From contig DATNIB010000007.1 of NCBI GenBank assembly GCA_035604685.1, positions 1 through 54,608 of the forward strand: a stretch of DNA of 54,608 nt, in the 5' to 3' direction. The stretch comes from DATNIB01 sp035604685. GTDB taxonomy: Bacteria; Actinomycetota; Acidimicrobiia; Acidimicrobiales; RAAP-2. The notes under the pieces were generated by a model that saw only the letters and a list, made by a program, of their open reading frames with translations, searched no databases and was not told where the DNA came from. The position numbers were made by a program, and so were the translations under genes. This document shows, piece by piece, positions 1-8,653 of this stretch (positions are counted from its first letter, which is position 1; the number at the start of each line of letters is the position of its first letter).

Positions 1-669
1 CGCGTCGACCGCCTGGGACAGCCGCTCCAAGAAGAAGACCCGGTTGGGCAGGCCGGTCAAGGGATCGTGGAGGGCCTGGTGGGCGAGGCGCGCCTGCTCC
101 TCGGCCAGCTGGGCCTGCAGCTCCTTGCGGCGCGAGTCGAACTGCTTGGCCACGCGGACGAGCGCGCTGTCGGATCCGGCGCGCACCGTGGCCTCGGCCA
201 GCGCCAAGGCCGGGCCGCCGAGCCCGATCCGCTGCGCCTCCTCCCGCACGATGCCCAGGTTGGCGTCTCGCCAGTACAGGTAGAGCTTGGTCAGGTCACC
301 CAGGCTGACCGACTCGTTGGCGGCGGCCCGTCCGGGGGTCGACTGCGAGCGCACCTGCTCGGGGGTGGGACGCGTCCCGGTGATGAGGTAGTGCGTGACC
401 TGCTGGGTACCCGAGACGACGAAACGCAGCACGTCCTGGCGAACACGGTCGTCGGCGTAGGACTCGGACTTTCCGGCTTCCCAGGTCTCGAGAACCATCT
501 GGGCGATGTCGCTCGCCCGTGCCTCGAGCGCGTGGCCGAGCTGGATCCGCCCGTCGTCCTCCGGGTTGGCCTCCGGCTCGGCCTTCTTCTGGGCGATGTC
601 CGCTTGGCCATTGGCGGACGCCAAGCGTGCGCGTTCGTCTCCGCCATGTGCGCCGTCGGCCGCGGTCAC
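1..669 (-). CDS. GGDEF-domain protein (probable diguanylate cyclase), 3' part outside window
   Basis: The reading frame is open from the left window edge to a stop at 706-708. At the edge it reads HDPLTGLPNRVFFLERL, the characteristic start of a GGDEF domain, so the catalytic half lies outside the window. About 190 residues precede it: an acidic, low-complexity start and then a helical region rich in Q, E and A that resembles the uncharacterised sensor or linker of actinobacterial diguanylate cyclases. GTG at 669 is preferred because GAGGA sits 4-5 bases upstream; GTG at 699 is in the same frame but has no ribosome site. The expected role is synthesis of cyclic di-GMP, but the active-site motif cannot be seen. 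No transmembrane segment is visible in this part. Confidence 0.75.
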   Translation of the reverse strand, partial: MTAADGAHGGDERARLASANGQADIAQKKAEPEANPEDDGRIQLGHALEARASDIAQMVLETWEAGKSESYADDRVRQDVLRFVVSGTQQVTHYLITGTRPTPEQVRSQSTPGRAAANESVSLGDLTKLYLYWRDANLGIVREEAQRIGLGGPALALAEATVRAGSDSALVRVAKQFDSRRKELQAQLAEEQARLAHQALHDPLTGLPNRVFFLERLSQAVDA

Positions 670-890
670 CGGGTCCTCAACTCGTCGATCGATCGGCACC
701 CGGACTCAGGTTCGGGGTTCGACCGACTTCATCGAGCGCGTCGCGGCGGTCCCCTGGGCCCGTGATTCGGACCCCGAGCCGACGCATCAGGGTTCTCGTC
801 GTTGCCGGCACTGCTCTCCCACCGCTCGGGCGCGAACCTCGGCTCGCGACGACATTCCGTTGTATCAGACAGGAGCGCCGAATTCGGGGA

Positions 891-1364
891 TCAACGCCAC
901 ACTCGTTGCGCGCCGGCGGTCCGTTGTCGCTGGTCGGAGCGCCGATGCCCGCTCCCCTCTACCAGGCTGGCGGCAGGTCCGAACCACTCGTTCGGGGTGC
1001 CGCGCACGAAGAAGATGCGCGTGCGCCCGCCCGAGAGGGTGTCGACCATCGCCAGCTCCTCGGCCACGCGGACCGGGTTGTTGAGGGGCATGACCGGTCC
1101 GAGGATGGCGATCTCGGCCCGCTTCACCACCTGGGTCAGGGCTGCGGCGGCGACCATCGGGTTGGGGGTCATCAGTCCCGGCGTGTAGTGGTGCTCCGAC
1201 ACGCTCACCATGTCGAAGCCGACCTCGTCAGCGTGTCTGGCCTGGGCCAGTCCGTGCTCGTAGGCCTGCACACCGAGCGCGGGCTCGTAATCCGAGGCGG
1301 GCGCGGGCCACCGACGAGCGCCGCGGCGCTCGTAGGACATCGTGGCCAGGTAGCACAGCTTCAT
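891..1364 (-). pseudogene. Truncated luciferase-like (LLM class) flavin oxidoreductase
   Basis: The first ~127 residues match the N-terminal half of bacterial-luciferase-type monooxygenases: MKLCYLATMSYERR, then HADEVGFDMVSVSEHHY, then VAEELAMVDTLSGGR and RGTPNEWF. After about position 985 the similarity stops and the frame runs through Arg-rich, unrelated sequence to a stop. At 157 codons it is less than half of the usual 330-400. I found no continuation of the family in the other frames down to 700. A good ribosome site (GGAGGG) precedes the ATG, and the gene lies 43 bases after dxs in the same direction, so it may still be transcribed as the tail of the hopanoid operon. A deletion or rearrangement removed the C-terminal half; a short functional protein is unlikely. 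Confidence 0.7.
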
Positions 1365-1407
1365 CGTGTCCCTCCCGCCGAGCGGCCCGCTGGCTGTGCG
1401 TCGACCC

Positions 1408-3246
1408 CTACCCCGGCCGGTGCGGCGAGCGGCCGCCCAGGGCCTGCATCACCTGCCGGGCGATCCCGGGACCGTCCAGCCCGAGCGCGGCCAGGATGTC
1501 GCCCGCCCGCCCCTGGGCGACGTAGGCGACCGGGACCCCCAGGCAGCGCACCGGCGGTGCCGGCGGGCCGCCCCGGGCCAGGGCGCCCGCCACCAGCGAA
1601 CCGACGCCACCCTCGACCACGCCGTCCTCGGCCACGACCACCAGCCGGTGCTGCCGGGCGTGCTCGACCATGGCCGGGTCGAGCGGCGCCGCGCAGCGGA
1701 CGTCGAAGACGCTGGCGGACACCCCTTGGCGAGCGAGCAGCTCCGCCGCCGCTTCGCACGCCTCGAGGAGCTTGCCCACGCCCAGCAGGCAGACCTCGGT
1801 GCCGAGGCGGACCTGGCGCGCCTGAACCCCGCAGCCGACGGCGCCGGTCCGGGCCTCGGTCTTCGGCCAACGGATGGCCACCGGCCCCGACGTGATCTCG
1901 AGGGCCTGGTGCAGCATGACGCCCACCTCCTCGTAGGAGGAGGGGCACAGGACCGTCATCCCCGGCACCTTGGTCAAGAGCGCGAGATCGAGCAGCCCGT
2001 GGTGGCTCGGGCCGTCGTCCCCGGTCACCCCGGCCCGGTCGAGGCAGAACACGACCGGCAGCCGGTGGAGGCCCACGTCGTAATACACCTGATCGAAGGC
2101 CCGGTTGAGGAACGTCGAGTAGATGGCGACGACCGGCCGCAGGCCGGCCATGGCCATGCCGGCCGCCGCCGCGACCGCGTGCTGCTCAGCGATGCCGACA
2201 TCGAAGAATCGGTCTCCGAATCGCGCCTGGAAGCGCAGCAGCCCGGTCGGTCCCGGCATCGCCGCGGTGATCGCCACCACCTCTGGCCGCCGGGCCGCCT
2301 CGGCCAAGAGGGCGCTGCCGAAGGCCTCGGTGTAGCTGCGCCCGCTGCCCGGTCGCAAGAGGGCCGATCCGGTGTCGGGATCGAAGGGCGCCACATCGTG
2401 CAGGCACTTCTCGTCGTCGTTCTCGGCCGGCAGGTAGCCGCGGCCCTTGCTCGTGTGCACGTGGAGAACGGCTGGCCGCCGGCGGCGGGCCAGCTCGGTC
2501 AACGCCGACTCGAGCGACGCCACATCGTGGCCGTCGGCCGGCCCCAGGTACTCGATGCCGAGCGACTCGAAGAAGGCCGCCGGGGCGAGGCCGCCCGGCG
2601 CGGCGGCCGTGGTGAGGCGCGAGACCGTCGGTGCGTAGGAGCGGCCGTTGTCGTTCAGCACGATGAGCACCGGCGCAGCCGAGACGCCGATGTTGGCCAG
2701 CGCCTCGTAGGCGAGCCCGCCGGTCAGCGCGCCGTCGCCCACCACCGCCACGGTGGCCCGGTCGTCGCCCACCAGCTGGCGGGCTCGGGCGAGCCCGTAG
2801 GCGTAGGAGAGCGCGGTCGAGGCGTGGCTGTTCTCCACCACGTCGTGCACCGACTCGGACCGGCTCGGGTAGCCCGACAGGCCGTCACGCTGGCGCAGCC
2901 GGTCGAAGGCGCCCGCCCGGCCGGTGACCAGCTTGTGCACGTAGGCCTGGTGGCCGGTATCCCACAGGATCGTGTCACGCGGTGAGTCGAAGACCCGGTG
3001 CAGCGCCAGGGTCAGCTCGACCACGCCCAGGTTGGATCCGAGGTGGCCACCCGTCGCCGCGACGGCCGAGATCAAGAACCGACGGATCTCGGCGGCGAGC
3101 GGGACCAGCTCGCACTGGGACAGACTCCGGAGCACGGCCGGGCTTAATGCGTCGAGACCCGGCGGATCGAGGCCGGGCGCGTCCGACACCGCGGCGGGAT
3201 CGACCGCGGTGGTCGCCCCGGTGGTGTCGATCTCGACGGTGCTCAT
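1408..3246 (-). CDS. dxs: 1-deoxy-D-xylulose-5-phosphate synthase
   Basis: This 612-residue thiamine-diphosphate enzyme condenses pyruvate and glyceraldehyde-3-phosphate in the first step of the MEP isoprenoid pathway. Visible marks are TGHQAYVHKLVTGR, the ThDP/Mg motif GDGALTGG, the pyrimidine-domain DVGIAEQHAVAAAAG and a transketolase C-terminal domain. Some blocks differ from housekeeping Dxs: DRAGVTGDDGPSHHG where DRAGxVGxDGxTHQG is usual, and NDNGRSYAPTVSRL where NDNEMSIxxxVGxL is usual. This is compatible with a specialised, cluster-borne paralogue. ATG at 3246 begins MSTVEIDTTG, one base after the hpnH stop, so translation is probably coupled. Its place in the operon suggests it raises precursor flux for hopanoids; whether another dxs exists elsewhere in the genome cannot be seen. 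Confidence 0.93.
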   Translation of the reverse strand: MSTVEIDTTGATTAVDPAAVSDAPGLDPPGLDALSPAVLRSLSQCELVPLAAEIRRFLISAVAATGGHLGSNLGVVELTLALHRVFDSPRDTILWDTGHQAYVHKLVTGRAGAFDRLRQRDGLSGYPSRSESVHDVVENSHASTALSYAYGLARARQLVGDDRATVAVVGDGALTGGLAYEALANIGVSAAPVLIVLNDNGRSYAPTVSRLTTAAAPGGLAPAAFFESLGIEYLGPADGHDVASLESALTELARRRRPAVLHVHTSKGRGYLPAENDDEKCLHDVAPFDPDTGSALLRPGSGRSYTEAFGSALLAEAARRPEVVAITAAMPGPTGLLRFQARFGDRFFDVGIAEQHAVAAAAGMAMAGLRPVVAIYSTFLNRAFDQVYYDVGLHRLPVVFCLDRAGVTGDDGPSHHGLLDLALLTKVPGMTVLCPSSYEEVGVMLHQALEITSGPVAIRWPKTEARTGAVGCGVQARQVRLGTEVCLLGVGKLLEACEAAAELLARQGVSASVFDVRCAAPLDPAMVEHARQHRLVVVAEDGVVEGGVGSLVAGALARGGPPAPPVRCLGVPVAYVAQGRAGDILAALGLDGPGIARQVMQALGGRSPHRPG

Positions 3247-3247
3247 G

Positions 3248-4255
3248 TCACCGGGTGCTGACGAGTGCCCGCAGGGACTGGCGGAGCGACTCCATGCTGG
3301 CGATGGCGGCCGTCGGCTCGTAGCCGCAATGGGCCATGCAGTTGGCACAACGCGGGTCCTTGCCGCGCCCGTAGGCGTCCCAGTCGGTCGTCTCGACCAG
3401 CTCCTGGTAGCTGGAGGCGTAGCCGTCGGACATGAGGTAGCAGGGGCGCTGCCACCCGAGTACCGAGTAGCTGGGGATGCCCCAGGCGGTGCAGGAGAAC
3501 TCGACCTTGCCCTCCAAGAAGTCGAGGAAGAGCGGCGTGTGGTTGAGCCGCCACTTCTTGCGGCGCTTGTCGGAGAACGCTTCGGTGAAAATCTTGCGCG
3601 TCTGCTCGACGCCCAAGAAGTGCTCCTGGTCCGGCGCCTTCTCGTAGGCGTAGGCGGGCGAGATCATCATGGCGTCGACCTTCAGGTCGTCGTTCAAGAA
3701 GTCGAGGAGGTCCCGCACCGTCTTGGGAGAGTCGGTGTTGAAGAAGGTCGAGTTCGTGGTCACGCGAAAGCCGTGGGCTTGGGCCTCTTTGATGGCCGCG
3801 ACGGCCTCGTCGAACACTCCCTCGCGATCGACTGCGGCGTCGTGGCGCTCGCGCAGCCCGTCCATGTGCACGACCCAGGAGAAGAAGTGCGAGGGGGTGA
3901 AGCGCTCGAGCCGGCGCCGCAGCAGGACCGCGTTGGTGCACAGGTAGACGTAGACCTTGCGCTTGATCAGCTCGGCGACGATCTGGTCGATGTCAGGGTG
4001 CAGCAGCGGCTCCCCGCCCGCCAAGGAGACCATCGGCGTCCCGCTCTCTTCCACCGCGTTGACGATGTCCTCCACGGACAATCGCTTGCGCAAGATGTCG
4101 GTCGGGTGCTGGATCTTGCCGCACCCCGGACACGACAGGTTGCAGACGAACAGGGGCTCGATCTCGACGATCAGCGGGTAGTACTTCGCGCCCTTCAATC
4201 GCTGGCGGATCAAGTGAGTTCCGACGCGGAGGTTCTGGCGGAGGGGAATCGGCAT
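3248..4255 (-). CDS. hpnH: Adenosyl-hopene transferase HpnH (radical SAM)
   Basis: The 335-residue protein has the radical-SAM cluster motif CxxxCxxC at C38, C42 and C45 (FVCNLSCPGCGKI), the SAM-binding SLAGGEPLLHPD, and the C-terminal cysteine group CANCMAHCGYEP that is typical of HpnH. HpnH joins the 5'-deoxyadenosyl group of S-adenosylmethionine to a C30 hopene to make adenosylhopane, the first step toward C35 extended hopanoids. Its ATG directly follows the TAA of the ispH fusion (TAAATG), and dxs follows one base after its own stop. All expected motifs are present and the length is normal for the family. Identification rests on the motif set plus the hopanoid context. Confidence 0.95.
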   Translation of the reverse strand: MPIPLRQNLRVGTHLIRQRLKGAKYYPLIVEIEPLFVCNLSCPGCGKIQHPTDILRKRLSVEDIVNAVEESGTPMVSLAGGEPLLHPDIDQIVAELIKRKVYVYLCTNAVLLRRRLERFTPSHFFSWVVHMDGLRERHDAAVDREGVFDEAVAAIKEAQAHGFRVTTNSTFFNTDSPKTVRDLLDFLNDDLKVDAMMISPAYAYEKAPDQEHFLGVEQTRKIFTEAFSDKRRKKWRLNHTPLFLDFLEGKVEFSCTAWGIPSYSVLGWQRPCYLMSDGYASSYQELVETTDWDAYGRGKDPRCANCMAHCGYEPTAAIASMESLRQSLRALVSTR

Positions 4256-5734
4256 TTAGCGCACCTGTGGTGGGAGAGCGAAGCGGACGGTTTCTTGGGT
4301 AACGCGGCGCTCGGTCACTTCGACGGGACCGAGGGTGGAGAGAGCGTTGAGCACTTCGTGCACTAGCAGGTCGGGGGCGGAGGCGCCCGCCGTCAATCCG
4401 ATCGTGCCGGCCCCGAACAGCCAACCGAGACGGAGCTCGCCGGCGTCCTCGATCAGCTCGGCGCGGCAACCCTCGCGCTGGGCCACTTCGACCAGGCGGG
4501 CCGTGTTGGAGGAGTTGGCGGATCCCACCACGAGCACGAGATCGCAATCGGACGCGAGGGCGCGGACCGCGTCCTGTCGGTTCTGGGTGGCGTAGCAGAT
4601 GTCGTCGGCCGAGGGCCCGACGATGGCGGGGAACCGCGCCCGCAGCGCCGAGACGACCTCTGCCGTCTCGTCGGTGGCGAGCGTGGTCTGGGTCAGGTAG
4701 GCGACCGGCTGGTCGGGGGGGAACGCCAGGCGTTCGACGTCGTCGGGGCCCTCGACCAGGTGGATCCCGTCTGGCGCCTCCCCCATCGTGCCGACGACCT
4801 CCTCGTGCTCGGCGTGGCCGATGAGCACGATCTGGCGGCCCTGGGACGCGAAGCGACGAGCCTCGTGGTGGACCTTGGCGACGAGCGGGCAGGTGGCGTC
4901 GATCACCGAGATCCCGTCGCGCGCGGCCGCCTGGCTGCGGACCTCGGGCGAGACGCCGTGCGCGGCGATGACCACGGTGGCGTGGTCCGGGACCTCGTCG
5001 AGCTCCTCGACGAAGACGGCGCCGCGCGCCTCGAGGCCCGCCACCACATGGGCGTTGTGCACGATCTGGCGACGCACGAAGACCGGTGCGCCATAGCGAT
5101 CGAGGGCGCGCTCGACGATCTCGATGGCCCGCTCGACGCCGGCGCAGAACGACCGCGGCGCCGCCAAGAGCACCTGGCGCGGTCCGGTCGCCCGGGCCCA
5201 ACGCTCGAGGGTCGGGCGGATGCGCATGAGCGAGGCCAGCGCCCGCGGGCCGCCGGTCACGATGTTGGCGCGCGTCGTGTCGGCGATCGTCCGCACGACG
5301 CTCAGCGGCACCGAATCCAGGGCCTCCCCGAACCAGGCGGACTCCATGTCGACCGCCAGGGCGCCGGAGGCGCCGAGCGCGGCCCGCCCCTCGGCCGGCA
5401 CGAACGTCGGCGAGGAGACGATCGGGCCGGCCCGCACCACCAGGCCGGTCGCCGCCAGGTCGGCCGCGACCAGTGCCGCCGACGGGATCGGCCGCACGGC
5501 CCGACCGTCGGTGCACCGCAGCTCGGTGGCGACGACGACGTCGCCCGGCCGCAGGGTCGGGTCGAGCCCCCCCGACACGCCCGCCACCGCCACCGCCACC
5601 TCTCCCGCGAGGCGCTCCCCGTGGCGCACGGGCGCGCGCTGGGCCTTGTCGGGGCCCATGCCGCTCAGCAGGACCTCGCCGCCGACGGCGTAGCCCTCGA
5701 TGCGCAACGCGCTCAACACGCGCAGCTCAGCCAT
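4256..5734 (-). CDS. ispH: Fusion: HpnG-like nucleosidase/phosphorylase domain + IspH (HMBPP reductase)
   Basis: The protein has 492 residues, against about 310 for ordinary IspH. Residues ~187-475 are a complete IspH: the three 4Fe-4S cysteines are C197 (SFCAGVERA), C282 (DATCPLVAKVHH) and C380 (DDICYATQNRQ), with the VVGSANSSNTARL and TAGASAPD motifs. This domain reduces HMBPP to IPP and DMAPP. Residues ~1-180 look like the nucleoside phosphorylase/nucleosidase fold: VAGVSGGLDPTLRPGD, then AVDMES (D129-E131) and VVRTIAD with D152 at the MTAN catalytic-Asp position. That matches HpnG, which releases adenine from adenosylhopane and sits beside hpnH in many clusters; no separate hpnG is seen here. 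ATG at 5734 overlaps the shc stop by 8 bases. The HpnG assignment is an inference; IspH is secure. Confidence 0.9.
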   Translation of the reverse strand: MAELRVLSALRIEGYAVGGEVLLSGMGPDKAQRAPVRHGERLAGEVAVAVAGVSGGLDPTLRPGDVVVATELRCTDGRAVRPIPSAALVAADLAATGLVVRAGPIVSSPTFVPAEGRAALGASGALAVDMESAWFGEALDSVPLSVVRTIADTTRANIVTGGPRALASLMRIRPTLERWARATGPRQVLLAAPRSFCAGVERAIEIVERALDRYGAPVFVRRQIVHNAHVVAGLEARGAVFVEELDEVPDHATVVIAAHGVSPEVRSQAAARDGISVIDATCPLVAKVHHEARRFASQGRQIVLIGHAEHEEVVGTMGEAPDGIHLVEGPDDVERLAFPPDQPVAYLTQTTLATDETAEVVSALRARFPAIVGPSADDICYATQNRQDAVRALASDCDLVLVVGSANSSNTARLVEVAQREGCRAELIEDAGELRLGWLFGAGTIGLTAGASAPDLLVHEVLNALSTLGPVEVTERRVTQETVRFALPPQVR

Positions 5735-7646
5735 GGCGCTCCCCCCGCAGGTAACGGCCCAACGCGCTCACCGGGAAGACCAGCCGGTAGAGGTGGTAGT
5801 TGATGTAGAAGTCCCCGGGGAAGCCGGTTCCCGTGTACCACGGTTCGTCCCAGGTGCCGTCGGCCCGCTGGGTGTCGACGAGAAAGCCGATCCCGCGCTG
5901 GGTGGCCTCGCCCCGCTCCCCCGCCGCCAGCAGCGCCAGCAGCGCCCAGGCGGTCTGCGACGCGGTCGAGTGCCCGCGCCCGCGCTGGGCCGGGTCGTCG
6001 TAGGAGCGCAGGTCCTCGCCCCAGCCGCCGTCGTCGCCCTGATGGGCCTGGAGCCAGCCCACGGCGCGGCGCACCGCGCGGTGGGTGGGCGAGATCCCGG
6101 CCGCCACCAGGGCCGGCACGACCGCGCCGAGCCCGTAGACGTAGTTGGCACCCCAGCGGCCGAACCAGGACCCGTCCTCCTCCTGCGCGCCGATCAGCCA
6201 CTCCACCCCGCGCTCCATGGCCGGCGCGGCGCGGCCGAGCATGGCCAGCATCTCGACGACGTGCGCGGTCACGTCCGCGCTCGGGGGGTCGATGAGCTCG
6301 CCGAAGTCGCAGAACGGCAGCTCCGCGCAGAGCGCCTGGGTGTTGTCGACGTCGAACGCGGCCCACCCGCCGTCGGCGCACTGCATGCCGAGCACCCAGT
6401 CCGCCCCGCGGTCGAGGGCGCCCCGCTCGCCCCCCCAGGCGCGGTCGAGGGCCAGCACCACCTCGGCCGTGTCGTCGATGTCGGGATAGTGGTCGTTGGC
6501 GAACTCGAACGCCCAGCCGCCCGGGGCGAGGCGCGGCCGGCGGAGCGACCAGTCCCCCGGCACGGTGATCTCCTCGGTCAGCAGCCAGCGGGCGGCCCGG
6601 TCCAGACACTCGTCGTCTCGCTCGATCCCGGCGTCGGCCAGTGCGATGACCGCCAGCGCGGTGTCCCACACCGGGGACTGGCAGGCCTCGAGCCGCCGGC
6701 CGCGCTCGTCGTCGACGATGTAACCGTCGAGTCCGACCAGGCCGGCCCGCATCACCGGGTGGTCGTTCGGATACCCGAGCAGCGAGAGCGCCATGAGCGA
6801 ATAGACCCAGGGGGGCTGGATGCCGCCCCAACAGCCGTCGGCCTCCTGGCGATGCACGATCCAGCGCTCGGCGCGCCGCAGCGCGAGGCGACGAAGGATG
6901 GCGATCGGCCGCCGTTCGTAGCGGTGCAGCAGGCGGTCCAGCGCGCTGAATCGCGCCGCCCAGGTGCCGCGTCGCGGGGGCGTGGTCGCCGCCACGCCGG
7001 TCCGGAGCTCGTCGAGGGTGATGGGAATCGGGCGCACCGGGCGGAACGCGTTCACGACCGAGAGCGCGACCACCGTCTGGCGGGCCCAACAGGCGAAGTC
7101 GTAGATGTTGAGCGGGACAAAGGCGGGCAAGAGCACGATCTCGGGCGGCATGACCGGCAGGTCCTCCCAGCGCCACAGCCCGAAGAGCGCCAGCCAGATG
7201 CGGGTGAAGACCCGGGTGGCCTCCACGCCTCCGGCGCCCCGGACGAACTCGGCGGCGCGGCGCAGGTGGGGGGCGTCGGCCGGGTCGCCGGCCAGCCGCA
7301 GCGCGGCGTAGGCCTCGACGGTCGTGGACAGCTCCGGCGGCCCGCCGTAGAAGTTGGCCCAGGTGCCGTCCTCGCGCTGCTGGCTCCGGATCCAGGTGGC
7401 GGCCGCGGCGGTCTCTTCGTCCGTGCGGATGCCCAGGAACTGCCGGAGCAGGAGGTCTTCGGCGTCCATCGACACGTTCGTCTCGAGCTCCCCCTTCCAC
7501 CACCCGTCTTCGTGTTGGAGGGAGCGGAGCGCGTCGACGGCGCCGGCCAGCGCCTGCTCGGCGCCGGTCGCGGGCGCCGGCGGCATCGCCGCGCGTGACA
7601 CGCGACCGGGGGACGCTGCTCGGGCGGTGCGGGCGACCGAGGTCAT
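5727..7646 (-). CDS. shc: Squalene-hopene cyclase
   Basis: This 639-residue terpene cyclase converts squalene to hopene and diplopterol at the membrane. The protonating DxDD motif is D389-I-D391-D392 (YPDIDDTAEVV). Several QW-type repeats are visible, including QHEDGWWKGE near residue 44, QREDGTW near 90, PGGWAFEF near 375, and C-terminal QCADGGWAAF, QEEDGSWFGRW and GDDGGWGED. Length and motif order are normal for the family. ATG at 7646 forms an ATGA overlap with the stop of the upstream prenyl synthase, and its own stop overlaps the ispH-fusion start. The ~25 Ala/Arg-rich residues before the first conserved helix may be partly dispensable; MPPAPATGAE at residue 21 is another possible start. 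Confidence 0.96.
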   Translation of the reverse strand: MTSVARTARAASPGRVSRAAMPPAPATGAEQALAGAVDALRSLQHEDGWWKGELETNVSMDAEDLLLRQFLGIRTDEETAAAATWIRSQQREDGTWANFYGGPPELSTTVEAYAALRLAGDPADAPHLRRAAEFVRGAGGVEATRVFTRIWLALFGLWRWEDLPVMPPEIVLLPAFVPLNIYDFACWARQTVVALSVVNAFRPVRPIPITLDELRTGVAATTPPRRGTWAARFSALDRLLHRYERRPIAILRRLALRRAERWIVHRQEADGCWGGIQPPWVYSLMALSLLGYPNDHPVMRAGLVGLDGYIVDDERGRRLEACQSPVWDTALAVIALADAGIERDDECLDRAARWLLTEEITVPGDWSLRRPRLAPGGWAFEFANDHYPDIDDTAEVVLALDRAWGGERGALDRGADWVLGMQCADGGWAAFDVDNTQALCAELPFCDFGELIDPPSADVTAHVVEMLAMLGRAAPAMERGVEWLIGAQEEDGSWFGRWGANYVYGLGAVVPALVAAGISPTHRAVRRAVGWLQAHQGDDGGWGEDLRSYDDPAQRGRGHSTASQTAWALLALLAAGERGEATQRGIGFLVDTQRADGTWDEPWYTGTGFPGDFYINYHLYRLVFPVSALGRYLRGERHG

Positions 7647-8653
7647 TGGTCACGCTCGGTCACGAAGTGCGCGACGGCCGCCAGTTCGGCGCGCGGCCCC
7701 GGCACGAGCTGGACGCGGTGGAGCGCGGCCAGCGCCGCGGCCAGCCGCTCCTCGGCCACGGCCATCACCGCCCGGCGCGCCCCGGTGGCTTCGATCATCG
7801 CGCTGGCCCGCGAGAGGTCGTCCCCGAACAGGGGGCCCGCCAAGAGCGCGGCGAGCTCGTCGCGCTCGGCCGAGGCGGGGCCGGCGAGCGCAATGGCCAC
7901 CGGCAGGCTCTTCTTGTGCGACACGAGGTCCGACCCGACCGGCTTTCCGGTCCGGCTGGGCTCGCCCCAGATGCCGAGGACGTCGTCGACCGCCTGAAAG
8001 GCGATGCCCAGATCCGAGCCGAAGTCCGCCAGGGCGTCGACGACCTGGCCGGGCGCGCCGCCCAGGATCCCGCCGATGGCCGCCGCGCAGGACAGCAGCG
8101 CTCCCGTCTTCCCCTGCTCCATGGCCAGGCACTCTTCGGGGGTGATCGCCGGTCGCGTCTCGAACGCCATGTCGATGGACTGGCCCTCGATCATGGCCTG
8201 CGTCGCCTCGGCCAACGCCGCGGCCGCCCTGACCCCCGCCGCGTGCCCGGTCTCGAGGAGCACCTGGGTCGCGAGCGTCGCCAGGGCGTCTCCGGCCACG
8301 ATCGCCCGGCCGATCCCGAACTCGGCCCACACGCTCGGCCTGTGTCGTCGCTCCTGGTCGCCGTCGATGATGTCGTCGTGGATGAGCGAGTAGTTGTGCA
8401 CCAGTTCGATCGCCACCGCGCCCGGGAGCCCGTCGGCCTCCGTCGCGCCCGCGGCGGCGGCCGACAGCAGCACCAGGGCGGCCCGGATGCGCTTCCCCCC
8501 GCCGGCCAGGTGGTGCTGCACGGGGTCGCGCAGCTCGCCGCCCAGACGAGCGACGGCCGCGTCGAGGGCGGGACCCACGAGCTGCCCCGCCCGCGTGAGT
8601 GCTGCCTCGGCCGCCAGGGGCGCCGGCCGAGCGTCGGCGGCCAGGCCGTTCAC
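7643..8653 (-). CDS. Polyprenyl (farnesyl-type) diphosphate synthase
   Basis: This 336-residue trans-prenyltransferase has a first Asp-rich motif HDDIIDGD and a second motif QAVDDVLGIWGEP, with the GGGKRIR diphosphate-binding motif before them and SHKKSLPVA after. The class makes C15-C20 allylic diphosphates from IPP and DMAPP. In actinobacterial hopanoid clusters the equivalent gene is assumed to supply farnesyl diphosphate to HpnC/D. The start is the GTG at 8653: it overlaps the hpnE stop in a GTGA junction, and the residues upstream of it are Arg-rich translation of hpnE in another frame. Chain length cannot be told with confidence from the sequence. Confidence 0.92.
   Translation of the reverse strand: MNGLAADARPAPLAAEAALTRAGQLVGPALDAAVARLGGELRDPVQHHLAGGGKRIRAALVLLSAAAAGATEADGLPGAVAIELVHNYSLIHDDIIDGDQERRHRPSVWAEFGIGRAIVAGDALATLATQVLLETGHAAGVRAAAALAEATQAMIEGQSIDMAFETRPAITPEECLAMEQGKTGALLSCAAAIGGILGGAPGQVVDALADFGSDLGIAFQAVDDVLGIWGEPSRTGKPVGSDLVSHKKSLPVAIALAGPASAERDELAALLAGPLFGDDLSRASAMIEATGARRAVMAVAEERLAAALAALHRVQLVPGPRAELAAVAHFVTERDQ

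Noticed and set aside
872..945. Direct repeat GGAGCGCCGA at 872-881 and 936-945 near the broken LLM gene, considered as a target-site duplication
   Set aside because: Only 10 bases of GC-rich sequence with no inverted ends, transposase or insertion between them; chance is a sufficient explanation.
1366..2985. A long plus-strand frame antisense to dxs
   Set aside because: No domain or signal is visible, and the minus-strand Dxs motifs are unambiguous.
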